Source of the DNA: Saprolegnia diclina VS20
Lineage: Eukaryota; Oomycota; Saprolegniomycetes; Saprolegniales; Saprolegniaceae
DNA length: 49,783 nt
Assembly (NCBI RefSeq): GCF_000281045.1
Contig: NW_008246075.1
Span: 34,054 to 83,836 of the forward strand
Direction of reading: 5' to 3'
Shown here: piece after piece, positions 1 to 8,388 of the stretch
Layout of the letters: every line of letters starts with the position of its first letter
Numbering within the stretch: the first letter of the stretch is position 1
Program-made: the position numbers and the translations under genes
The notes under the pieces: generated by a model
Told to the model about the DNA's origin: nothing
Database searches by the model: none
Seen by the model: only the letters and a program-made list of their open reading frames with translations

Positions 1-45
1 TATGTCTAGTTGTACGAGTATCGCATTTGGATTCTACTCAAAGGT

Positions 46-2014
46 CTACATGGCCGGGGCGAGCGACTGGCACTTGGCGAGGAGCTGGTGGAGGTTGGAA
101 AGCGTTGACGCACTCGCGACCGGCGTCACATCAACCACGTCGTCGTCCGAGTCGGTCGCACTCGATGGCGTCGGCGGCGCGACTTCGTCAAACCACGGCT
201 TGGCGCCGTCGCGCTCCCACCACGCGATCAGCGTCAGCTCTGGATGCATCGTGAAGAGGTGCTGCCACCGACGCAGCATGTTGCGCGAGAGCAGATGCAC
301 ATACGCGTGCACGCGGCTGTGGACGCGGCCTTCGTACGTGAGCAGCGCCTGCGTATCCAGCTTGCCAATGTTGGTCTTGAGCACCGTGCGAACGCTCTCT
401 TGGAGCGGCCCGGCGTCTTCGAGCGGCGTCTTCCAATTCGCGCGTTCGTCGGTCGTCCAGACCGAGAGCACGCTCCAGAGAAACGGAAACGACGCGCACG
501 TGTCGACAAGGAGCGGCTGGACGATCGGGTGCAGCGCCGTGCTGCGACAAATGCGGCGGTTGACCTGGAGCTTCCACGACGTGTGCTGGCCAAAGAGGTC
601 GGGCGCCGACGGCTCCATGGGCTCAACGTACCCGCGGCGGCGCCACTCGTCGACCGCGAGCTGGTCGCGGACGAGCTGCCGGAGCGCGCAGCAGAGGTGC
701 ATGAGGTACTCGAGCTGGAGCGTCGGTTGCGACCGAATCGAGGTCGCGAGGATGTTGTACTGCGCAATGTACTGCGACCGGTGCGGACACATGTGGTCGC
801 GCAGTGCATGGAGCGTGAGGTGCGTCATCCGAATCGGCTGGAGAAACGAATATGGCACGTACGTTGGCACAAAGTGCTGGAGCCCGAGCCACTGCGCCTT
901 GTGCTTGGGCTGCTGCAAGAGCGGTGCGAGGAACGTCGGTAGTGGGCTTGGTGCTGCACTGCGCGTCTCGGGTCGCATGCGCGCGCGGAGCTCGTCAGGC
1001 GTCGCGCAGCGAAGGCGCTTGGTCACGGGCAGGATCGGCAGCTTTGGGTATCGAAAGTGCACTTGATGCCACGTGTGGAGCTGCTGGAGCGCAGCCACCT
1101 TGCGCTTGGACACGACGATCGATCGCTGCAGGTTCCGCGTCTTTGGCATGTACCGGAGGTCATCGGCGCTCTCGAGCGCAGACGCGATCGAGTGCTGCAG
1201 ATGCTGCAGCGTCGCGTGGTACGACGTTGGGGCTACAGTCACGACAGGACGTTTCTGCAAGATGAAGTCATGGAGAGGACGTACGGGCGATGGCGTCGTC
1301 GGCCGTGTCCGTGGCGACGGAGACCATGGGTGGACGCGGCGGCAACGGCGGCGGCACGAGCGGGGCGTCGCCGGTCATGTCGACAATCTCCGGGTGCGCG
1401 GCTTCCGGCGTCGACGGGACAGGCGACGACGGAAAATCGCTGTCCGAGTCGGACGAGTCGCTGATGATTTCCAGAGCGTCGGGACGGGCCAATGGTTTTT
1501 TGTGCGTCGGGTTCGGGAGGCTCTGTGCGCGCTGGCGCGTCGACATGGGGCGCGGCGACGAGCTCGTCATCGACGAAGCTGGGCGCTTGAGCTCATTGGA
1601 CGGCTTGTTGGACTTGCGCTGCACCTGCGCGAGCTTCAACGCGTCGTCGAGGAGCTCCTTGGCCAGGCGCGCACCGTGCTCGACCCGCAGCTGCGTTGTG
1701 CCAATGATCACAATGTTGTTCTTCTCGCTGCCCGACTTGCCGTAGCGCAGCGTGAGGCGGCTGTTGGATGCGCGCGACGCCGCCGAGATCTTGGCGCCTT
1801 TGGCGCCGAGGATGTGGGGCACCATGAGCGACGCGGTAGCGTGGTCGACGTCAGGAAAGTCGATGCGCTGCATAAAGTTGGCTTGCGGCCATGCCGCCTC
1901 CGAGACCTTGTCGCGACGTCCCCAGCGCCCGTCGGCCTCGGCGGCGGGGGCTGCACGGGCCGGCCGCGCCGTGCTGCGCACGCCCAAGCTCGCGCCGACC
2001 GAAATGCTCGCCAT
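46..2014 (-). CDS. KH-like domain protein with unassigned C-terminal region (2 exons)
   Basis: Exon 1 runs 2014-1285 and exon 2 runs 1232-46. They are joined over a 52-nt intron (1284-1233) that starts GTACGT and ends GTAG. The join restores frame and gives about 638 aa. Residues about 48-130 resemble a KH RNA-binding fold, with the GxxG-type loop GAKG near residue 70 followed by an isoleucine- and valine-rich strand. After it comes a serine/aspartate-rich low-complexity stretch near residue 188 and a proline run. The C-terminal ~395 residues are rich in Leu, His, Arg and Trp and match no family I know. A role in RNA binding is inference from the KH-like part alone. The start is the first ATG of the long open frame. 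The downstream frame on its own has only a TTG at its start, which is why I treat it as a second exon rather than a separate gene. Confidence 0.7.
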
Positions 2015-2929
2015 GGGGCAATGATGAATACACTAAAAAACCTTTCGCGCCTGTTCAAATGACACTATTTGACGCGCAACCGGTTCGACTGGCACGCACG
2101 GTATCCGGATCCTGGACGGCGTCGGTTGGTCGCGGCTAAATCCACGCCACTCGCCGCGTCGCACGCACTCCTCCAGTGGGAAGCACTGGATTCAATACAC
2201 TGTTTGATGCCTTGGCCCGCAGCGCGCATTGGCTAGCGTCCTTTGGCCCCTACAGTGCACTCTGCCAGAGAATCATCGGCGCACACTGTCACAACCGCTG
2301 GCATAACGACTGCACCAAGATGATCGCGTCCATTCGTCCACTGTACTCGGCTCTGAACTGTCACCCAAGTACGACCATTGATGCCTCGTAGGGACGCTGC
2401 CTTATGAGCCGCCTCACTGTGTAGCTCACGTCGACGCATTCTGCATGGCGGGCGCTAAATTCATGCTGCAACAAAGCCCATTCAAGCCCCAATAGCCGTC
2501 ATCGCGGTTTTCTCGGAGGTCAGTCGACAGCACGTCTCGCGTTGTCCCATTGACCCATCACCAGCAGCACGCAGCCTGATGGTCGTCTTCGCGATTATAA
2601 TGCAGACGCTAAGACAGTGCATTGGGAGCTTGCAAAGTGCGCTCGACGGCGCACAACCAGACGAGAGCGATCTCTCCTTGCTCACGTGTTCGCCATAAGA
2701 ACCGATGGCACATGCAACATCGGTGCGACCATCACTCTCCCTCGGTGAATTACGTGCGATTAGCCGCTGGCACAGCCTATCCGGATGATCGTGGCGCTCA
2801 CAAGAAAATGTGCTGGAAGCCGATTAAATCCAGTGGTTTTATGTTGTATACAAACAACAAGTAGTTGCTTTTAAAAATACAGGCTAGCCCCACGGGCCAC
2901 GATTGGAGCTCATTTGGACTTGCATCATC
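2015..2929. other. Intergenic, no gene seen
   Basis: This 0.9-kb gap lies between the divergent KH-like gene and the histidyl-tRNA synthetase gene, so it must hold both promoters. Open frames here are short and lack the strong G/C third-position preference of the neighbouring genes. I see no recognisable protein, RNA gene or repeat beyond a small palindrome-like TTGTATACAA near 2847. Confidence 0.5.
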
Positions 2930-5728
2930 ATGGCCAACAAGGTCACGCTCAGCAGCAAGAAGCTCAGCCTCGAGGAGCTCAGCTCCATCGCATTCTGCGG
3001 CGCCAAGGTCGCGATCGAGGCCTTCGTGCCCGTCGCGCTCTCGCCGGCGGTCGCGTCCAAGGCCGTGCCCCTCGCGGTGCCTGTGACCGCGGCGGCGTCG
3101 CTGCCCAAGGGCATTGCCCGTGCGCTCCTTGTCGCGCGCATCAACTACATTCTGAAGCACAGCGAGCTCCGGTCGCCAGCCGCGCTCGCGATTGCTGAAT
3201 TCCTCGCCACGCTCCTCAACGACGACCACGTGCCCGTGCTGCCCGTGCCGACGTCGGCGTCGGACGCGGTCGACGCCGCCGCGCTTGTCTTGCTCGACGT
3301 GTGTGCTGGCCGCGGTAGCGTCTACGGCACGGATGGCAAGGCCATTATTGCCATCTCGGATGTCGTCGCGAGCTTTCCTGCGTCGCTGGCGCCGATCGAA
3401 ACCGCGACCTTTGCTCAAGGCAACGCGACGCTCGAAGCGATCGTCGCCGCGACCGTGGCCGGCGCGAAAGGCCTGCTCCCGATGGCCGACGCCGTCGCTG
3501 CTCTGACGTGCGAAGTGCGCCACGCGCAGACCGCGCCCTTCAACGTCGAGTTCCTCGATGCGAACCGCCCGCACCGCGGCATCATCACGTCGGCGACGCA
3601 TTTGCGCGTCATGCTCGATGGCTCCAAGGCCACGAACGCGGCGACCGAGAGCCAGGACCCGGATGCAATCCGCTGCATTCCGCAGTACCACGGCCCGGCC
3701 CGCGATACGATCGCCCAGGCCGCCAAGGCCATCGAGGTCGAGCTCAACTCGGTCGACGCCAACTTGTACTCGACCGACCGCGACGGGCTTGGCGCGTTCC
3801 ACCCCGAGCTGCTCAAGACGTCACTCTCGATGGCGCAAGTCGCGCTCCAGTCGCTCGCCCAGGGCGCCACGGACCGCCTCTCGCTGCTCATGCACACGGC
3901 GATCGCCCCGGCCGACTTCAAGGACCGCTCGCTTCTCTCCACCTTCGAGTTTCTCCAAAGCACCATCGGCGTTCTCGAGCACGAGCTCAAGGTCGCGCTG
4001 CAAGCCATTGCGGACGCCGACGCCGCCAAGAGCAGCGCCAAGGCCAAGGGCCCGACGCTCAGCGCCGCAGCCATGCAGGCGCTCGCCGAGGCCGAGGCCA
4101 AGGAAGACGCCAAGATCGCGGCCATGCCCGAGGCGCAGCGCAACAAGGTGCTCGAGAAGCGCCGCCTCAAGGCCGAGAAGGCCAAGGAGAAGCAGTCCAA
4201 GAAGGCAGCCAAGGACGAGCTGCTCTGGGGCGCCGGCACGACCGAGCTCCGTGCGTTCTTGGGCGAAAATGCGACTCTGACGCCGTTTGACTTTCGCCCC
4301 ACGAGCTTGCACTTCTTCTTGGAAGAGATGTTTGCGCGGCTCGGCGCCATGAACGGCAGCCAGCGCCGCAAGCCCAAGGTGGCCAAGGGCGCGCAGGACT
4401 TTTTGCCGCACCAGATGCAGTTGCGTGAAGAGATCTTCCACAAGATCCGCGCCGTCTTCAAGCGCCACGCCGGTGTCGAGATTGAGACGCCAGTGTTTGA
4501 GCTCAAGGAAACGCTCACGGGCAAGTACGGCGAAGACTCGAAGCTCATCTATGACCTTGCCGACCAAGGCGGCGAGCTCCTCGCGCTGCGCTACGATCTG
4601 ACCGTGCCGTTCGCGCGCTTCATGGCGCTCCACAACCCGGGCAACATCAAGCGGTATGCCATTGCGCGCGTGTACCGCCGCGACAACCCGCAGATGGCCC
4701 GCGGCCGGTTCCGTGAGTTTTACCAGTGCGACTTTGACATTGCCGGCACGTACCCGCTCATGCTCGCGGACGCCGAAGTCATTTCGATCGGCATTGAGGT
4801 GCTCAAGGAGTTTCCGCAGCTCGGGTCGTTCAAGATCAAGCTCAGCCACCGCAAGCTCCTCGACGCGATCCTCTCGATCTGCGGCGTGCCCGAAGACAAG
4901 ATCCGCACCACGTGTTCGGCGATCGACAAGCTCGACAAGGAGTCATGGGAGACGGTCCGCGCTGAAATGGTCGACGAAAAGGACGTGGCGCCCGAGGTCG
5001 CCGACCGCATCCAGGGCTTCGTGACCCAAGTCGGGTCGCCCCGGGCGATGCACGCCAAGCTCGTGCAAGAGCAGCGCTTTGGCACGAACGCGCCGGCCGC
5101 CGAGGCCATGAAAGAGCTCGCTCTGCTCTTTGACTACCTCGATGCGATGGGCGTCTTGGACTACGTGTCGTTCGACCTCTCGCTCGCGCGCGGCCTCGAC
5201 TACTACACGGGTCTCATCTACGAGTTTGTGCTCACGGGCTCGAACGCCGGCCAAGTTGGCTCGATTGCCGCCGGTGGTCGCTACGACAACCTTGTCGGGA
5301 TGTTTTCCGCGACGAACGCGCAGATCCCGTGCGTCGGTGTGAGCATGGGCATTGAGCGCATCTTTGGCATGCTCCAGAAGCACGCCGAAGAGACGAACGC
5401 GGCGGCCAAGGCGCCGGCGCAGGTGCTCGTCGCGCAAACGTCCAAGGATTTGCTCTTGACGCGCCTCGGCGTGTGCAAGGACCTGTGGCAGAACAACATT
5501 GCGGCCGAGATCCTCCCGAGCGAGAACCCCAAGTTTGTCAAGCAGCTCCAGTATGCGCTCGAGGCCGGCATCCCGTACATGGTCGTGCTTGGCGAAGACG
5601 AGCTCAAGACCGACTGCGTCAACGTCAAGGTGCTCGCGACCAAGGAAGAGCTGACGGTGCCGCGCGCCGAGATGGTTGCGACGCTCCTCGCGCACGGCTG
5701 CCAACGCACGAACGTTGTGCAGTGGTAG
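2930..5728 (+). CDS. HARS: Histidyl-tRNA synthetase with long N-terminal extension
   Basis: A class II aminoacyl-tRNA synthetase that charges tRNA-His, 932 aa in one uninterrupted exon. The first in-frame ATG is at 2930; the open frame extends 27 nt upstream only from a TTG. The catalytic core starts near residue 480. It includes the LRYDLTVP motif near 553, the motif 2 region with the RVYRRDNPQMARGRFREF arginines near 580-600, the histidine-binding ARGLDYYTG near 753 and the motif 3 region VGVSMGIERIFG near 802. The anticodon-binding domain occupies about 830-930. Before the core lie about 470 extra residues: an Ala/Val/Leu-rich helical region, then a Lys/Glu-rich linker at about 400-430. 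Plant cytosolic HisRS is also much longer than bacterial HisRS, so the extension may be an old eukaryotic feature. I see no clear mitochondrial targeting sequence. Confidence 0.96.
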   Translation: MANKVTLSSKKLSLEELSSIAFCGAKVAIEAFVPVALSPAVASKAVPLAVPVTAAASLPKGIARALLVARINYILKHSELRSPAALAIAEFLATLLNDDHVPVLPVPTSASDAVDAAALVLLDVCAGRGSVYGTDGKAIIAISDVVASFPASLAPIETATFAQGNATLEAIVAATVAGAKGLLPMADAVAALTCEVRHAQTAPFNVEFLDANRPHRGIITSATHLRVMLDGSKATNAATESQDPDAIRCIPQYHGPARDTIAQAAKAIEVELNSVDANLYSTDRDGLGAFHPELLKTSLSMAQVALQSLAQGATDRLSLLMHTAIAPADFKDRSLLSTFEFLQSTIGVLEHELKVALQAIADADAAKSSAKAKGPTLSAAAMQALAEAEAKEDAKIAAMPEAQRNKVLEKRRLKAEKAKEKQSKKAAKDELLWGAGTTELRAFLGENATLTPFDFRPTSLHFFLEEMFARLGAMNGSQRRKPKVAKGAQDFLPHQMQLREEIFHKIRAVFKRHAGVEIETPVFELKETLTGKYGEDSKLIYDLADQGGELLALRYDLTVPFARFMALHNPGNIKRYAIARVYRRDNPQMARGRFREFYQCDFDIAGTYPLMLADAEVISIGIEVLKEFPQLGSFKIKLSHRKLLDAILSICGVPEDKIRTTCSAIDKLDKESWETVRAEMVDEKDVAPEVADRIQGFVTQVGSPRAMHAKLVQEQRFGTNAPAAEAMKELALLFDYLDAMGVLDYVSFDLSLARGLDYYTGLIYEFVLTGSNAGQVGSIAAGGRYDNLVGMFSATNAQIPCVGVSMGIERIFGMLQKHAEETNAAAKAPAQVLVAQTSKDLLLTRLGVCKDLWQNNIAAEILPSENPKFVKQLQYALEAGIPYMVVLGEDELKTDCVNVKVLATKEELTVPRAEMVATLLAHGCQRTNVVQW

Positions 5729-5928
5729 AGACGACAATCGACAAAATACGATAAGTCGACAAACTTGAGCGTTGATTCCATCTTGTCGGCTCGCGTGTCG
5801 TCGAATATACTGGTGATCTTCCGTAATGAGACGCAACCAGAGACTCTGCTTGGCCCAGGAGGTGTTGGACACTTGAGCTTGGAGGCAAAATGAAAACTGA
5901 ATTCGATCGACCATTTACAAAGCTAAAC

Positions 5929-6570
5929 CTAAACCCGCTCGTAGAGGCTTAGCAACTTGAACTTCATCTTGAACTGCAAGTTGTCATGGAGAAGAGAACA
6001 CACGCGCTGGATCGCGGATCCCAGCCGTGACAGGAGGTCATCATAGAGTCGCTTGACGACTGCGTCCTATCCAAAGGGCTAGGTATACGAGTGTCGTCGT
6101 TGCCGCCACTGGCAATGGACCCGCAGCGCGAGATTTCTCTGTGTTCGTGTCCTCTGTGATCTGCATCGACCTGTGACGCTCCAGGACGCGATCGACACTG
6201 GCCACGTAGAACCGCTCTTCAACATTTTCGAGAGCTCGAGAAGGCGTAAGCAGCGATTAGGTATAGCACCATCCTAGTACATCATGTCTATTTTTCTATC
6301 TATATACTGTATTCGTGGCGAGTGCCCTCTCGCATTGCAGTGTGCATGGTACCGCGGTGCGCAGCGTGAACAATCAAGTGCTCGCACCAAGCTCAATAAG
6401 CTCCTGTTGCGTCTCTAATTGGCCACTTTATTGAACGTATTGGCCAATCGTGTCACAGGAGACGCCATGCGACCGCGCCGACACTCGTGCGATCGTCGGA
6501 ACCTCGTCGAAAACGAAATCGCCAAGACTTGGTCCAGTGATAGAAGAGATGTCAGAGAGCACGGGACGCT
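5929..6570 (-). pseudogene. Coding-like exon cluster, unrecognised, probably decayed
   Basis: Three stretches on the minus strand read as protein although each is shorter than 60 codons. The last exon, 6066-5929, encodes 45 residues ending LSLYERV and a TAG. It follows a plausible 43-nt intron (GTGGCG to GGATAG) in frame. The preceding exon, about 6240-6110, contains VEERFYVASVDRVLERHR. A third stretch near 6560-6430 contains GPSLGDFVFDEVP and runs into TAA. I cannot find a good splice between the first and second stretches, so the gene is either degraded or has an intron I did not resolve. The family is not recognised. It lies next to the BBS5 pseudogene, which makes decay more likely. Confidence 0.35.
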
Positions 6571-6664
6571 ACGTTGCATAGCCGACTAAAGTCTACAGCA
6601 GGAGCAGCGTGCCACGACACAATTATTTGTGGTGAAAGCCATAAATAGTCGCATACTGCCATTT

Positions 6665-7235
6665 TTACCAGGTCGGCAAGCTCTCGACCGCAAGGGCAAT
6701 GTCCTTGCCAAAGGCGGGTGGGCGGTCCTTGTTCTTGTTGGCGGCCACGTAGTAGGCTGCAAATGCATCAGTGGAGCTCGACTCTTCCTGAACAATCTCG
6801 ACGTCGTCGACCTTGCGCGGCTGCTTGAGCAAGTCGAGCGACGCCGTAGTTTGGACTTTTGACAGAGAAGACGGCGTCAAGGCCATTGGCTTCCTCGAAG
6901 AGCTCCCGCAACTTCTTGTCCGGATGAACACGAAAGGTGAGGACGTAGCCGCAGGAGCCGGGCGACATCTCAATCACAAGCCCAACGTTGAGTTGCAGAT
7001 GCGAGCCGACTCAATCTGCAAGCTCGCGTTGGAGTTTCCCGCAAAGTTGGCGTATGTTGGTGACGACGAAAGTGCCGAGGTTGCCTTGGTCCGAGCTGAG
7101 GCATCAGACGCCGATCACAATACATTTGCTCGTGTGGCAGCACTCGTACAGCTCCTTGTCGGCGATGATGCCCTGGAGCGTGAGATCGCGCTGCAACTTT
7201 GTCGATGCCCTCGACGATGTGGCGAGAGTCTGCCT
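6665..7235 (-). pseudogene. BBS5: BBS5 (BBSome subunit) pseudogene, 5'-truncated and frameshifted
   Basis: BBS5 is a PH-like-domain subunit of the BBSome, which traffics membrane cargo at cilia. Reading down the minus strand, the conserved order of BBS5 is present. KLQRDLTLQG comes first, then SSDQGNLGTFVVTNI, then SLQIESARICNSTLGL, then LVIEMSPGSCGYVLTFRV, then NGLDAVFSVKSPNYGV, and finally DDVEIVQEESSSTDAFAAYY. The pieces lie in at least three frames. A TGA stands where the family has a tryptophan just before LSSDQGN. Frame changes follow VTNI, STLGL and NYGV, where the flanking conserved residues are adjacent, so introns cannot explain them. The N-terminal half of the protein is missing: the opposite-strand DZIP1-like gene begins within about 130 bp. 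The protein identification is strong. Real decay is more likely than sequencing error because several lesions occur within 350 bp. Confidence 0.82.
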
Positions 7236-7364
7236 GCCTGGATGTGGGGCTAACCGAGCTACACTGTTTCCGGCCAAATTCTGTACAATACAGTGTTTGG
7301 TATCTTTGCGCGTAAATAACAAATGTTAAAAAATCTTTCCGCGGAGAAGACCGTGATCAAGCAC

Positions 7365-8311
7365 ATGTCGACGGTCGTCGTCGTGGTTCACGCCGGGCGC
7401 CACCTGCCGAGCGACTGCCGCCTGCGCCTCGCGCTCCTTGCTAACGCTGCACCCGGAGCGGATGTGCCACCGCCGCCGCCTGCGCCAACAGACGCGCTGT
7501 GGGTCCCGACGCAGCCGCTTCGCTTAGAGGTACAAATGTACGCCATCCCATCACATCGAGGGTTCATCGACAAGTAGCTCGCATGGCCACACGACGATGC
7601 GGCGCCGGTCGTCTCGATCGAGGTGTGGGACTGCGCCAAAGCCTACGACACGTTTGTCGCTGCCGTCCAGCGTTCGGCGTCGGCGTCGGCAGACCCGGAA
7701 TGGTGGACGTTTCCAGCGTCCAACATGGCACTGCACATCTCAGTCGCGTGCAAGACAACAGCAGCGCCACCACGCACGATGGACTTTCGCTTTGAAGCGC
7801 CGAGCCATCGCATCGACTGGCGTGCACTGCAGCATCTTCATCTCGGCGCGATCGTCCATCATGTAGTTCGGCTTGCTCCATCACGTCTTAGCCACCGCCT
7901 ATGTGTAGGTGGACACGACCGCGCTCGAGGCCTGCCTCGCCACTGTCTTGTACGGCGACTGCAACGAAGGTGAGCGCGTTGCTGCTAGTACCTCCAACGG
8001 ATGTGTGTTTCCTCCAGACGGCGAGCTGTACCCGGCGATGCTTCTGCTGCAGCTCGCTGCCCAGTATGCCAACTACTGTTGCGAAACGATCGCAGTCCAG
8101 ACAGCGTACGTAATACTATGTCCCCTTGTAGCGAACGACGCATTGTAGGCAGCTTCAAACTGCACTGGACGCGGCCATTGCCCGGCGACGACGCCTGCAG
8201 CAGAAGCGGTCGCATGCGACCGCCACCATCGAGCAGCTGCGTCGGACGCAAGCCTCATTAGACGACGTCCTCGCGACCTTTGAGCGGGTTTCGTCATCGA
8301 CGCCACCGTGA
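7365..8311 (+). CDS. DZIP1-like ciliary protein with N-terminal C2-like region (5 exons)
   Basis: Exons are 7365-7529, 7578-7862, 7909-7969, 8018-8105 and 8149-8311, separated by 43-48-nt introns. They total exactly 254 codons including TGA. Residues about 124-200 match the N-terminal domain of DZIP1/Iguana, a basal-body protein of ciliogenesis. The signature is FRFEAPSHRIDWRAL, followed by an acidic VDTTALEACL helix and a Leu/Gln/Tyr-rich AAQYANYCCET stretch. The last 60 residues form an Arg/Gln-rich coiled coil. Residues 1 to about 95 (STVVVVVHAGRHLP onward) look like a C2-type beta-sandwich, which is not part of animal DZIP1; this part is tentative. No C2H2 zinc finger follows, so the protein is much shorter than animal DZIP1. 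An in-frame ATG at 7323 is an alternative start. Confidence 0.75.
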
Positions 8312-8388
8312 GAGCCTGCCTGTCTATTTTGAGCAGGATAACCTTAATACAACCGATAACCACTCGCAGTTTACATTCGACTTGCTGC

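Noticed and set aside
2903-2929. Upstream start of HisRS at 2903
   Set aside because: It begins with TTG. The first ATG at 2930 gives a normal start.
6665-7235. BBS5 as a live gene with micro-introns
   Set aside because: At STLGL/LVIE and NYGV/SLDLL the conserved residues are adjacent or overlapping in different frames, leaving no room for an intron. The N-terminal half is also absent.
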